Below, piece by piece: positions 10,137 to 21,898 of a DNA stretch of 64,000 bases. The first letter of the stretch is position 1. Each line of letters opens with the position of its first letter. The stretch comes from Cryptomeria japonica (taxonomy: Eukaryota; Streptophyta; Pinopsida; Cupressales; Cupressaceae), in assembly GCF_030272615.1 (NCBI RefSeq), contig NC_081409.1, positions 529,414,291 to 529,478,290 of the forward strand, in the 5' to 3' direction. The notes below the pieces were generated by a model. That model saw only the letters and a list, made by a program, of their open reading frames with translations, was not told the origin of the DNA and searched no databases. The translations under genes were made by a program, and so were the position numbers.

Positions 10137-12440
10137 TAATAAATATATATGTATATATACATCTTACTATTTATCAAAAATACATTATATTTTTTTATTG
10201 CAAATTACCCATTTTTTATTGTCACCCATTTTTCATCTATCTAGATTAAAAATAGCCTATATAGATTTCAAGGTCATAATTGAAATTGTAAAAGGTTTTG
10301 AATTCTTTAAAGAATAAATAAAAAAATTACCTCCAAAGCCTAAGACCCCCAAAGGCTAATTTGTTTCCAAAAAAAAAATGACTCCCGCCAAGGAAAAAAT
10401 TAGCGCGAAATCAGAATTTCGATCAACAACCGGAGTAAGAGGAGCTATGGAAACCATACCAATGACATTGGAATGTTGTTCATTGTAATCAAATCTTTGT
10501 TGTGGAAAAAATAGGAAAGCAAAAAGTGGTCTTTATCTACACTCTACAAATTGCACACGGTAGAAGAAGACTGAAGGAAGACATTGACAAACACATGTCT
10601 CGTACATTTATGTGTTTTTGAATTATAAAACTTCGAATAATTTTTTTTTATCTTTTGCTTGTATGCAATATGAAATTTTTGTATCAGATAAACTACCCAC
10701 CTAGAGAGGAGATTGATCATTGGCACGCCCTCCTATATTAGTTGGGTTTCCTCGAATTCAATCTATGTAGCAGGGAGTCAAGGTCTTGGGAGAGAGGAAT
10801 CAGGGAAGGATATTTGAATCCACCCACCCCTATCCATAGTTGATAGTAGGATAGAAACAAACCCCAAAAACAATACCACCATAAAAATAAGTAATTTCTC
10901 ATTTATCTTTTCTCTTTATCTAACCATGACATGAAATAGCTATATGGCCATGAATGCTCTTGTTATTGACAAGAAGAACCATTATATCTACAGTTTATGA
11001 AGGCTCTATTTCTATGTGTTAGAATATCCTTTGGGCCACTGTCTTGGTATGTATGACTCTTTATGTAAATATCAAACTCTTACTTAATTCTAGAAACTTC
11101 AGTGTGCTGCTCTCTTTGAGTTTGACAGTGTTGCTCTTTAAGGTTGAGAATCCCTTGTGACTTTTCACTATTATTTTGTGCCTTGATTACACATAGTTGT
11201 CCTTTGCTATTGTCATTTTGGCTTCATGACTGTAAGATTACTAAGAGTCTTTTGTCCTAATCACTAATGCAATCCTTGTTGTTATGGCATTGTTGCTCAA
11301 TCTTTCTCTAGATTGTTCTAGTCAATAGATAGTCTCCGTTGTGTACAACTGTTCAATAACAGTGATTGACTACTTTTATCTTGTAAACCTTTTAGACTTG
11401 TAAATCAATATAACATTACTACCATGATTATATTGCTTGTCCCTCTTGAGCAATCAACTTAACTGCCCCTGTATGCACTGCAATAGATATCTCTTTTATG
11501 CCTTTAGCTATTTTTCTCTTTAGTTGTGATGTCCATTGTAGATGCTTTAGGTATGGACCTTCATTACTTTATCATTGGCTTTGATGTTCAATGTTTTGAG
11601 TGTCCTTGATCATACCTAAGTGTGTGCTTCTCTATGACCTCTATTCTATAAAGATAATGATCTCCTTCTTCTTGCTAACTGAGTGTTCTTCTCTTTGATA
11701 TCTTGACTACTGCTGCTCTGTCTCATGGGGCTGAGTGCTTCTTTTAAATCATTAAATAAATCTCCCTTATGACCGTTCTATGGCTGCTCTTACTATCTTA
11801 GTGGTTGTAACTCTATCCTAATATTGTCCTAACCTTGTCTACACCTTGAGTAGACTTGATCATGACCTCATATATCTCTTTTGTCACCACTGGGTCTGTC
11901 TTGGAAGGACCATAATGACAGTCATAATAGGATTGCATGTGACCCTTGTACATTTAAATGGTCTTTGGAAGCTCGTTGATGGTGGCTTTGTGTTTCTTGG
12001 AATCTCTATTGCTCCTTTGGGTAGATGACCGTTATGACTGTATTTGCCTTGTCCTTTTGAGCTTTAACTGCTCTTTGTCTCAATACTTTTTAATGACTAC
12101 CATTCCTCTTGGGCTGTTCATATCATGGTTTAACAAAGACTATCATTAAAGTCATTGTGATCTTTGAGCCTTAAGCTCTATCACATTGGTGTTTGGCTTT
12201 CATTTTGGATTTATGTTTACCAACAAGATCTTGGATCAATCTTCTCATATCATTTCCTTGACTTTCAACAATAAGGATTATCATTTAATACCCCTAGATG
12301 ATACCTATTGATGACTATCAAAACTGATTTTGATTGCTTCTTTGTGCTTAGACTGTGTTTCTCTACAACATTATTTTTGGAAGAAACTCTTCAAACCTTC
12401 ATACCTGTTCTTTAGCTTTTCTCCCTGTTTTGTATAGCTG
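10135..12440. other. CACTA internal non-coding region
   Basis: No coding frame is convincing. From about 11000 the sequence is T/C-rich with recurring words such as TGACTGT, CTTGATC and TTGCTC. The same style resumes at 29839 on the other side of the inserted Tat element, so it was one continuous segment before insertion, possibly leader or intron of the transposase gene. Confidence 0.5.
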
Positions 12441-12445
12441 CTTTG

Positions 12446-13586
12446 TGTGTGTGTGAAAAAGTGAAATAAGTATTTGTAAGTTGTAAGACACAACACTTCA
12501 ATTAAGTCATTACATGTATGGTTAGATAGATATAAGCATGAATAATAAAACCATAACAAATTGACCAATTGCCTTCTAAAAGATGCGAGTATAGACTTGC
12601 TCTCAGATTTGTATAAGCAATACCAATGACTAGACTATACCAAGACAAAGGATTTAATCTATATGAGCATGATATTAAGCTAAATGGATGCAAGATTATG
12701 CTAGATGGATGAATAGTAAGCTATATGAATTCAAGCAATCATAATTGAACTAAATATACAAAAAGTTAAACTAAGATGCAATAATCTCAAAAAAGCAAGC
12801 ACAATATCTTCAATGACTCCAGAGCAAAAACTGTATAATAACAATAAATCTTCAAGGTGTTTTGAATGAGAGATGAAGGCTGAATTTATAGAGAATCACA
12901 AGAGAGATCAAGAGAGCACAATTTAGGATAATTGAAATAATTGAGAGATTAGATTCAATTAACCTTGAGATAGATTCCAATTATAGTTTAATTGAAATGC
13001 ATCTAGATTATAAGTTTGAGTTTGCATTAGAGATATAATTCGATTAATTCCATGCAATTCTTTGATTTATTCAAGAAAAGAGTCTTTTCAATGCAACTGA
13101 ACTTCTTTTTCTCAAAAGCTTTGAGTTCCAATTTTAGAGAATGATTAAATTCCTTTAATTGCTTTTCTGGTTTCAAGTTCTCTCAATTTAGAAAAAGAAA
13201 TAATATCTCAAGTTTGATTTCTCTTTCAATTCAATTCATTCATTTTATTTTCAATTTAACTCCTACTTTGTGATTAATTCCTCTTTTGTAATAAATTAAT
13301 TCCTTTTTTTATGATTAAATGGCAAATTTATTAATTAATTAAATATGCTAGGATATTTAATAAATTAAATAGGATAATTGATCAAAATGATTTTTTTGGA
13401 ATGATTTAATTAATTAAATAAATATTTAATTAATATAGAATAATTCACTTGCCATGTGACATTTAATGATTGAAGAATTAATTAATTGTGTGCTCAAAGT
13501 TGATTTAATTGCCTTTGGTTAGGACCTTGGTGATGTTGTCAAGATTAGGAGCGCATGGTTTAGGTGACCAATTTTAGGCTATTACA
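12446..13586 (-). repeat. 3' LTR of the Tat element
   Basis: It is 1141 bp long. In element orientation it starts TGTAATAGCC and ends in five CA units. It matches 28663-29833 along its full length with scattered substitutions, and lacks the 28-bp internal duplication of the other copy. A TATA box, TCTATAAAT on the minus strand, lies at 12884-12892. The AT-rich centre around 13330-13450 has many TTAATTAATTAA words. Confidence 0.93.
12884..12892 (-). promoter_or_regulatory. TATA box in Tat LTR
   Basis: TCTATAAAT on the minus strand is conserved in the other LTR copy at 29101-29109. This is the expected pol II promoter position for an element read on the minus strand. Confidence 0.6.
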
Positions 13587-13600
13587 TTTGCCCCTCTTCG
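13587..13600 (-). other. Polypurine tract of the Tat element
   Basis: Minus-strand GAAGAGGGGCAAA abuts the 3' LTR start TGTAATAGCC. The element at 47706 has a near-identical tract, AAAGAGGGGCAAAA, at the same place. It primes plus-strand DNA synthesis in LTR retroelements. Confidence 0.8.
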
Positions 13601-13639
13601 AATTAATGTGCGAGCAACGCGTCGATTCAAAGAATAGTT

Positions 13640-14190
13640 GATGTCTAGGAGATACCAGTTCTGAACTTGATTGATCATGAACTAGATGAAGAGTGAGGTT
13701 TATAGCTTAATTTGAAGCGATGAAGCTGAACAGAGTTGATTAAAGCGACACCGATCCTGAACTTGATTGAACTAGGACTGATAGAGAGCAAAGATATCGA
13801 ACTTGAACTTGATTGATCAAGAAGTGAATCCTACTAATCTAGAACTTGATTGAACTAGACACAGTGAGCAAAGATAAAATCGATCTTGAACTTGATGGAT
13901 CAAGGCACGATGAGTGAAGATAAACTATCCAGCTTGATTTGATGCGATGAAACTAAACACCTGCTTAGATTGAGCGTGTGATCAAAGATACTCTTTAAAC
14001 TTTTGATTGAGTTTAAATGAATAATCTGCTTGATGAAAAGCGATGAAACTGATTAACGTTAAGAGACTGATTTAGATGAAGGCAAATATCAGCTTGTTTT
14101 GAAGCGATGAAACTGATATGCCCCTAGCGATTGATTTGATTTAGATGATCGAGAAATCTCAACTTGATATGAAGCGACAAAGCTTAGATG
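13640..14190 (+). repeat. Two interleaved degenerate repeat motifs upstream of the antisense gene
   Basis: The motif GAACTTGATTGATCA or GAACTTGATTGAACTAG occurs near 13656, 13767, 13805, 13841 and 13887. A second motif, TTTGAAGCGATGAAACTGA with variants, occurs near 13715, 13940, 14036, 14097 and 14166. The block lies between the polypurine tract and the TATA box of the antisense gene, so it could be its upstream promoter region. No function can be shown from sequence. Confidence 0.65.
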
Positions 14191-14631
14191 CCCCTTAGTG
14201 ATAAGGATTTGTTTGATTTTCTTTAGTTGAAAAGATTTTTGCTCGACTTTTGATGAAGATTTGAAAAATTTTGTCGACTTTGAAGATGTGGAGTCATGAG
14301 GTCATGAGTATGCCCCTCGAGAGCGAAATTGAAAAAGAGCGAGGGTACATGATTTTAGGCAATTGTTGGCGATGATAATGACTTGAGCACAAAAGTTGAG
14401 TCAGAGGAATATTTGAAGATTTAGCGATGATTGATGTGAAATTGAGCACAAATTGAAGAAAAAGAATGAACATGTGATGAAAGCGCTAAGTGGTCACAGT
14501 TGTGCGAAATTGACTAGAAGAATGATCTCGTATTTTGATTTCGATCCCGAAAATGGACTCAAGACATGCAAATTAGCTAAGGGTACAATTTTCATGTTCA
14601 TCAGAGAAAGTTGAAAAATTAGGTTTTGGGC

Positions 14632-14638
14632 TATATAA
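14632..14638 (+). promoter_or_regulatory. TATA box of the antisense plant-mobile-domain gene
   Basis: TATATAA, within GGGCTATATAAGGGG, lies about 80 bp upstream of the ATG at 14713. The homologous module at 49563 also has a TATA box at about the same distance. The sense of the box matches the antisense gene, not the retroelement. Confidence 0.65.
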
Positions 14639-14712
14639 GGGGTCAAAGTGTCATTTTCAATTCATTTTAACCTCTCCAAGTTTGAAATTTGAAAATCCCT
14701 CTACGAAGAAAA

Positions 14713-17098
14713 ATGGTCATTCTAATCCAGGAGCACCTATTGGAGCACCAAAGACATCATAATCGACCATAGAATTATGAGCCAACCGTAAGAGACTAAT
14801 CTTATGCTTGTTTATGTCATCAATTTTGAATTTTTTGTTGAATTTTTTGCTTTTTTAGTCATTTAAAATTTGGTCCGTGTCATATTGTCATGCGAGATGA
14901 CAATGTATCTCGTACGACAAACTTTTCTTTAGTATTTTATCATTTGAGGCCATTAGTTTTATCGTTTGAGACCTCCTCGTGTATCATACACGTGTTTGCT
15001 TGAAAGACCATTGTGTTGTGCGAGTGCATTTATTTTATCGTATGGGAGTATTTTGTTGTGCTAGGTGCATTCCTGATCGTATGAGTTTCTTCTTAGATTG
15101 TTAAATGTTGTATGAAAAATAGTGAGCATTTTTAAGTGTTCAAACACAAAAATTTGATTTTGCAATTGATGTATCTAGATTTGAATGATGTTTAATTTTT
15201 TTTGTAGCATAATTTGGATAATTTTTTTATGATCTATTGTTTGATTCTTGCAGGTTCGATTGCCACATGTCCTGTTTCAGTGTGTTTATCCTCCTACAAT
15301 GAGGCTAGTTCGTGAGTTATCCAATATAGATAGAGCACATATTGACTTGTGTAGGTTTACCCACCTTTTATAGATGTCAGATATCCGTGTGAATCACGCG
15401 ATGCTCACTGCACTGGTTGAGAGATTCCAATTTGAGCATAACACATTCCATTTACTAGCTGGGGAGATGACCATCACTCCAGAGGATGTTTACAGGATTC
15501 TTAGGATTCCATTTGCTAGGGATAAGGTTGATTACGATTCGACTCAACGTCCTGGTATATTAGCTTTGAGACGCATTTTTCATGATAAGGACATCCTTAC
15601 GTGGGCTATCAGTTGGGATGATATGATGGCCAGGTACAATGAGCAGTTTCCATTGGCATGTGTCTTGGCAGGATTCATTGGTTTCTTCGTTATGCTGGAT
15701 AGGGGACAACAGGGTTTCTTATGTAGCTGGGCTAGGATGCTGGAGAGACTGGTGGATCATCCTGAGAGATTAGGATGGGGTTCGTGTCTATTATCCCACA
15801 TGTATCGTGAGGTGCATGAGGTTGTGTATAGAGAGGGGAAGAGCATGGCAGCAGGTGTTCTGGTTTTACAGATATGGGCCTAGGAGCATCTCCCAGTTTG
15901 CAAACCTATTGTGGATGGTGCCAGAGATCCACAACAACTGATAGTCTATAGATATTCTGGATACGTTACTCAGCCCCATCTAGGCAAGATAAAGGACTGG
16001 AGATGACAAATAGATGACCTGATTGTTGTTGTATGGAGACCGTACAGGGGTCTCAAGCTTTGGGATGATTGGAGAGCTGTGTAGAGAGATATGTTCATGA
16101 CTCGTCCTCTGATCGATAGATCTATGATGGTTATTGAGTGATTCGTTGTATCTCAAGTCATGAGGCAATATGGTAGGCCTCAAGGGATTTCACAGGAGTT
16201 TACCACCTACGCTCATTATGCAGACGAGGAGAGATGAGGATGGGCCCCTAGGTTGTCCTATGCATTGAGAATGTAGGAACTGATAGGGTTACAGTGACTT
16301 CGGTGGGATTATTTGGATGACATTATAGATGCCGGGGTATTGCCCCACTACAGGGATTGGTTCCAGCAACATCTGTTCCCTAGGTTTACAAATCCAGCTA
16401 AGCAGGTGCCTCTCATAGAGGAGATTGAGGATGATGCCCCTACACAGGCACAGGGAGAGAGATAGGGATAGGGACAAGGACAGAGAGCAGTGCCTCCTAG
16501 GTAGGGCGGTGGTGATCCTAGTGTGAGCAGTAGCAGGGTATTAGTTGGGGGGAGACAACAACAAAGACGAGAGGGCAGATCCCAAGGAGCTATTGGTGTG
16601 AGGATGAGTGGTGCTAGGGTAACAGGTGGAGGAGAGGAGGAGCGAGTAGCTCCTAGACAGGTATGATAGAGGAGGGATGAGTAGGGTGGAGATGGAGGTG
16701 GAGATGGAGGCAGAGAGCTTGTGAGGGAGCAGGGGGCAACTGATGCAGCATGGTTGATGAGAGCGAGATTAGCAGGTCTATAGTCACAGTTGACAGTGGC
16801 TCAAACACAGCTTGCAAAGTGGGACCAACAGTTGGCAGAGCTTAGAGCGGAGCGTGATCGTCAGGTCACAGAGATGAGGGAAGAGCGAGATGCTCTTCAA
16901 CAAAAGGGTTTGCACCAGACTAGTCAGGCAACATATTATGTGGCAGCGTATAGCATAGCTATTCTATTAGCTCAGTAGGTTATCCCCTACTCTCATTACA
17001 TGGTACAATCTGAGGGAGCTCGGGCACAGAGGCAGGATGCCGGTTAGCAGGGTCCACCTCCTCCACCACTTGGCAATGAGGGAGAGGCAGAGAGATAG
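14713..17098 (+). pseudogene. Antisense two-exon plant-mobile-domain-like gene inside the Tat element
   Basis: Exon 1 (14713-14787) starts ATG and encodes 25 codons beginning MVILIQEHLLEHQRHH, with one TAG. The donor GTAAGA is at 14788 and the acceptor TTCTTGCAG ends at 15253; both are phase 0. Exon 2 (15254-17096) keeps a single frame for 614 codons to a TAG at 17096, but contains close to twenty in-frame stops and no obvious frameshift. It shows plant-mobile-domain (PMD) character: MTITPEDVYRILRIP, then ARMLERLVDHPERLGWGSCL, then VLQIWA followed by EHLPVCKP. The C-terminal part is Gly/Arg-rich, then a coiled-coil-like AELRAERDRQVTEMREERD. It lies between the integrase end and the 3' LTR on the strand opposite to gag-pol. 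PMD proteins are linked to transposons and gene silencing in plants; function here is unknown. Confidence 0.75.
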
Positions 17099-17149
17099 AT
17101 TTTTATAGCTCTTAGGTTTTGCTAGAAACCCCATTTTTTTGTATCCCAT

Positions 17150-18650
17150 ATGATTCTTGCTCTGATGGGAGATTGTATATGACAGTTATATCACTTGTAC
17201 TCTGAGATATTGATGATTATATATACGAGATCTTGATTTGATTTCATTGTACTTGTGTCAATTGATTTATGAGATGTTTTTCTATATGTATGCATATCTA
17301 TTCAGTATGGATGTATGTAATGCAAATGAATATGGATGTTTGTTTTCGTTTCTTTTCATATGCAAAGAAATGATGAAAATGAGTAACTAGTAATGCAATT
17401 TTTTAAATTTTTTTTCTATGCAATAAGATGAATGTAAATGAGTGTATGATGAAATGTATGGACCTATATAAGATGCTTATGTATGCAACTAACATCTCAA
17501 TACGCAAGTACTCGATCAAAGAAATGATGAAATAGAGACCACTTACTTGAGAAATGATGATACTTCAAACTCTCATTCAAAAGATAAAGAGATCATTGTT
17601 ATCATGTAGAAATCATTCGAAATGCAGAAAATGCAGAATGAATGCTTCTTAAACTAGTCACTGGATTTGGAATGCTTAATTTTCATCAATGAGTGTTTGC
17701 AAACATAACAGGTAGAATAGAGTTCCTTCCTTTTCATGTGCAATATTAATTATCTTGTTCGCAATGACCCTTTTTTCGTTCATATCCTTGGACAGAATAC
17801 ACATGCATCCAGATTGCACATTTAAAGAAATTCCCTCAAAACAGACAAAGAAATGATGCCAACCTCCCTGTAGCATACAAATAAGCGGAGTCAAGGTATG
17901 TGTGGTGATTTCACCTTGATGTGAAGGCTATTATCATCGACACCCAGCTGATTAGATGTTTCCAGATCATCAGAATCATTCCTACAAGTAGAAAACAAAG
18001 AAAATATTATGCCCCCAATCCTTGCTCCTCTTAGTCAAGATAGACTTCCTCAAGTTACACAGAGGGAATAATAATCGAAAACCAATATAAATGACAACAC
18101 ATAAAGAAAATTTCATGCATAGCTCAAACTATTTAGTGATTGTTTTCAGTAATATTGTTTGGCTTGTTTACTCAGTGATAAAAATCTTCAGTAGTTAGGA
18201 GACAAGTGACTGACTCAGATTGGACGACCGAGTATCATTGACAGAATGATGACTTGGTTGATACTATTTAGGACTTGTAAATTTCTTAGTCGATTACCCT
18301 AAGACTAGGACATTGATCAATTTCCAGCCATGAGGGTTCTAAAAGAACCAGAATGTCACAAAAGCGACTAAAAGATATGTACAAGCAAAATCACAAATGC
18401 AGGAAAGCAGAAAATGTCAACGTTGCATTGATAGATGGAGTGATCAAGTACAAGAGGCACCTGTTTGCCAGGTTTTCACCTGCTTGGCAAATATTTTTTT
18501 TATTTTTTATTTTTTTATTTTTTTATTTTTTTAATTTTTTTAGGACATTTTATGATTTTTAGAATTTTTTTCAGGACATTTTCAGCTGTATAGGTTGCTG
18601 GAGCAGAGAATACTAAGTGAAGAACTTTTTCAAGTGGATGGTGTTAATCG
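17150..18650. other. Spacer between integrase and antisense gene
   Basis: No conserved coding was seen. The region is A/T-rich with ATGAAATGATGAAA-like words around 17270-17640 and a long T-rich run at 18488-18545. Confidence 0.55.
18488..18545. repeat. Interrupted poly(T) tract
   Basis: Runs of seven or so T are separated by single A residues for almost 60 bp. In element orientation this is an A-rich tract just downstream of the integrase coding region. Confidence 0.85.
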
Positions 18651-18659
18651 GTTCATGGA

Positions 18660-20660
18660 TTTGTTCCCCTTCTGATGTTGAGAGTTGATCGGCACCAGAG
18701 CCAAAGACTACAATAACGATGTAGGGACCCAACCAATTGGGTTCAAACTTCCCTTTGTTATCTCAAAACTATTGATTTTTAGGATTTTGTCTTAGAACAA
18801 GGTCACCAACCTGAAATTCTCATTGTCAAACCTTCTTGTTATATCCTTTAGACATTCTCTTTTGATACACTCTCAGATGATCAAACACCACTTGCCGATG
18901 TTCATCCAACAACTTGAGTTCTTGCAATCTAGATATTCTGTAGTCTTCATCAGTAACAAGACCTTGCAAAGAAACTCTCAAAGACAACATTTTTCACCTC
19001 AATAGGTAAGACTGCTTCGGATCCATACACCAAAGAAAAAGGTGTAGCCCCAGTAGGTGTTCTAATACTTGTTCTATAAGCCCATAATGTTGGATTGAGC
19101 TGTAGATGCCAATTCTTCCCAGATTTGTTTATTGTTCTGTGTAAGATAGTCAGCAGGTTTTTGTTAGCTACTTCAACTTGTCCATTTCCTTGAGGGTAAT
19201 ATACGGATGACTAATGTTGTTTGATTTTGAATCTCACAGAGCTCATCTAGATCTTTGTTCTTGAATTACCCTCCAATGTTAGTCACAATGGATGAAGGTA
19301 TCCCATACTTGTAGATGATATGGTTAAGGATTAATAGAGCTACTTTTTAATCGGTTTCTTTGATGAGCGAAGCCGCTTCTACCAACTTAGTGAAATACTC
19401 AGTGGCAGTTATGATAAACTTATGTCCGTTGGATGATGCAGGATATATTTGACCAATGAGATCAAAGGCCCATTGCTTAAAAGGCCAATGTGTAATGAAG
19501 GGTATGAGATCCCTTGCTGGAGCATGTATGAGATTCCCATGTAGCTAGAACTTCTCACAAGTTTTAGAAAACTTTATATTGTCTTTCTCCATGTCTGGCT
19601 AGTAGTAGCCACCCCTTAGTAGTTTCTGAGATAAAGTAAGACCATTCGAATGAGATCCACAAATACCTTCATGGACTTCTGATAATGCATGTTGGGACTC
19701 TTCAGTTTCTAGACACCTAAGAAAAGTACTATCTAAACCTCGCCTAAATAGGTCGTTAGCGATGATGATGTACCGTGAAGCATTTCGGATTAGGTTCCTT
19801 TTCTCATTACAGGTAATATTTTTTGGGACAATTTGGTCTTGTAGATAAGAGTAAATGTGGTTGTAGTGAGATGAGTCATGTCTAATAATAGAATAGACCA
19901 TCTGGGACTCAGGAGAATCATAGATAGGGTAATGTAACTCTTCCACCAGGAATTTAGAGCAAAAATTAGATTCTTGTAACTCTGGTATGGATGCCAAGGT
20001 GGCCATAGCATCTGCTGCTCTATTTCTGGATCTGGGAATCTACTGGAATGATAAAAAAGTAAAATATTTCTTGAGATTATCCACCATTCTCTTATAAGGC
20101 GTCAATTTATCATCTCGAGTCTGATATGTATCATTGATTTGATTGATGATTATCTGAGAATCTCTGTAGATGTGTAATTCCAGATACTTCCATTCGATAA
20201 CCAACTTGATCCTATTTACCAAAGCTTCATACTCTGCAATGTTGTTTGTGCAAGGGAAATGAATCTTATAAGCCTTTGGGATCGAATACTTTTGAGGAGT
20301 AATAAAAATTATTCAAGCACCGGAACCATGTTGAGTGAAAGACCCATCAAAGAACATCTTCCATGATTGTTGAGTAAGGTGCATGATTGATTCATCTAGA
20401 AATTCTATATGTAGAGGTTGAGTGTCTTCAAGTGGAGCATCAACAAGTTGATCTGCAATTACCTATCCTTTGATGGCTTTGCGTTCTACATATTCAATAT
20501 CAAACTCTATAAGAACCATGACCCATTTAGCCAATCTTCCTATAAGTGTTTCTTTGTTGAGAAGATATTTGAGCAGATCAATCTTAGCTACTAGCTTGAT
20601 GGAATGTGATAACATGTAGTGTCTCAATTTTGTGATGCAAAGACTAATGCCAAGCATGGT
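18660..20660 (-). pseudogene. Tat pol: RNase H, second (archaeal-like) RNase H, integrase
   Basis: On the minus strand, the C-terminal part of the first RNase H and its connection (20657-20463, with RLAKWVMVLIEFDIEYVERK) is followed by a second RNase H-like domain: MFFDGSFTQHGSGA near 20360-20320, NNIAEYEALVNRIK near 20245-20205, and SRNRAADAMATLA near 20030-19990. The integrase then shows an ICGSH(S)NG-type zinc region (19670-19640), AFDLIGQIYP (19470-19440), YGIPSSIVTN (19300-19275) and QGNGQVEVANKN (19190-19150). The second catalytic position reads N where D is expected (GAC to AAC, near 19283). Stops and shifts are frequent after 19250. Two RNase H domains in this order are diagnostic of Tat elements. 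Confidence 0.88.
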
Positions 20661-21830
20661 TTTTCTATTATAGTATAGTTAATTTCATAGGACACCAATG
20701 TTCTGTTGATATAATATATAGCTCTCTCTTTTTTATTTTCATCCTATTGTGCCAGAAGTGCCCCCAGTGATGAATCAGTTGCTGATATGTATAGAATCAA
20801 TGGTTTACCTTGAATTGGTGGCATCAGTATTGGTGGATTAGATAGGTATTCTTTGATTTTCTAAAGGTGTTGTTCACATTCTTGATCCCAATTGTATGTT
20901 ACTCCTTTCCTTAATACTTTTGTGAAGGGTTGAGCTTTATCTGCTAGTTGAGAAATAAAACGTCTGATTGACTGGAGACATCCATGTAAACTTCTCATTT
21001 GACTAATATTCTTTGGAGGTGGCATTTCCATTATAGCTTGGACCTTATCAGGATCAACCTCAATTCTTTTCTTTGAAATAATGTAACTAAGTAATTTCCC
21101 TGATGTCACTCCAAATGCACACTTTTTAGGATTGAGCTGGAGCGTGAATTTTTCCATTCTATCTAGTATAAGGCCTATCTCTTGAATATGTGTGGATCTC
21201 TTCATAGTATTTACTAAAGTATCATCAACATAATCTTCCATATTCTTATGCATCATATCATGAAAGATAGTAGTTACTATTCTTTGGTAAGTTGCTCCTG
21301 CGTTCTTTAGCCCAAATGGCATGACGTTCTAACAGAAGGTTCCCCATACACAGGTGAAAGTTGCCTTTTCTTGATCTCTAGGAGCTATTTTGATCTGATT
21401 ATAACTAGAGAATCCATCGAGTAGTGAGTACATCTCATATCCAATAGTCATATCCACTATCATATCAATGTTAGGCAATGGAAAATCATCTTTCAGAAAT
21501 TCTTTATTGAGATCCTTGAAGTCTATGCAAACCCTAATAGATTTATCTACCTTTGATATAGGTACTATGTTTGAAACCCATTCTGTGTAGTCTATTGCTC
21601 TAATAAATCTAGCTTTTAGCAATTTTTCTAGCTCAGCTTTGACTAGCAGTGCCACATGAGGGTGCATCTTGCAGAGTTTTTGCTTGACTCGTTTAAATCC
21701 TAGTGTAATAGAAAGATGGTTCATGATGATATAAGGATCTAGGCCTGGCATATCAGAGTGTGTACATGCAAATTTGATCTTCTTTTCTAGGAAGAGATTA
21801 CTGAAATCTTTCAACTCTTCTAGTGATAAT
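20661..21830 (-). pseudogene. Tat pol: reverse transcriptase
   Basis: The minus-strand frame shows the gypsy reverse-transcriptase blocks in order: VSNIVPISKVDKSIRVCIDF (21590-21530), DFPLPNIDMIVD (21490-21455), SLLDGFSSYNQIKIAP (21430-21380), MPFGLKNAGATYQR (21322-21280), the YVDD active site (about 21235-21222), LNPKKCAFGV (21150-21120) and the RNase H connection. A TAA stop lies between the two long segments near 21325. The active-site Asp residues are intact. RNase H begins after about 20860. It is in one frame with the protease and spacer upstream and is broken by stops. Confidence 0.92.
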
Positions 21831-21898
21831 GATTGAGCTAAGTGGATGATATGTGGTGTCTCTTGACTCCCAATATTTACTGGATGAGTTGGTTCAAT

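Noticed and set aside
18353-18562. Short plus-strand frame ending in a Phe-rich tail
   Set aside because: The tail is translation of the T-rich tract; no homology is visible.
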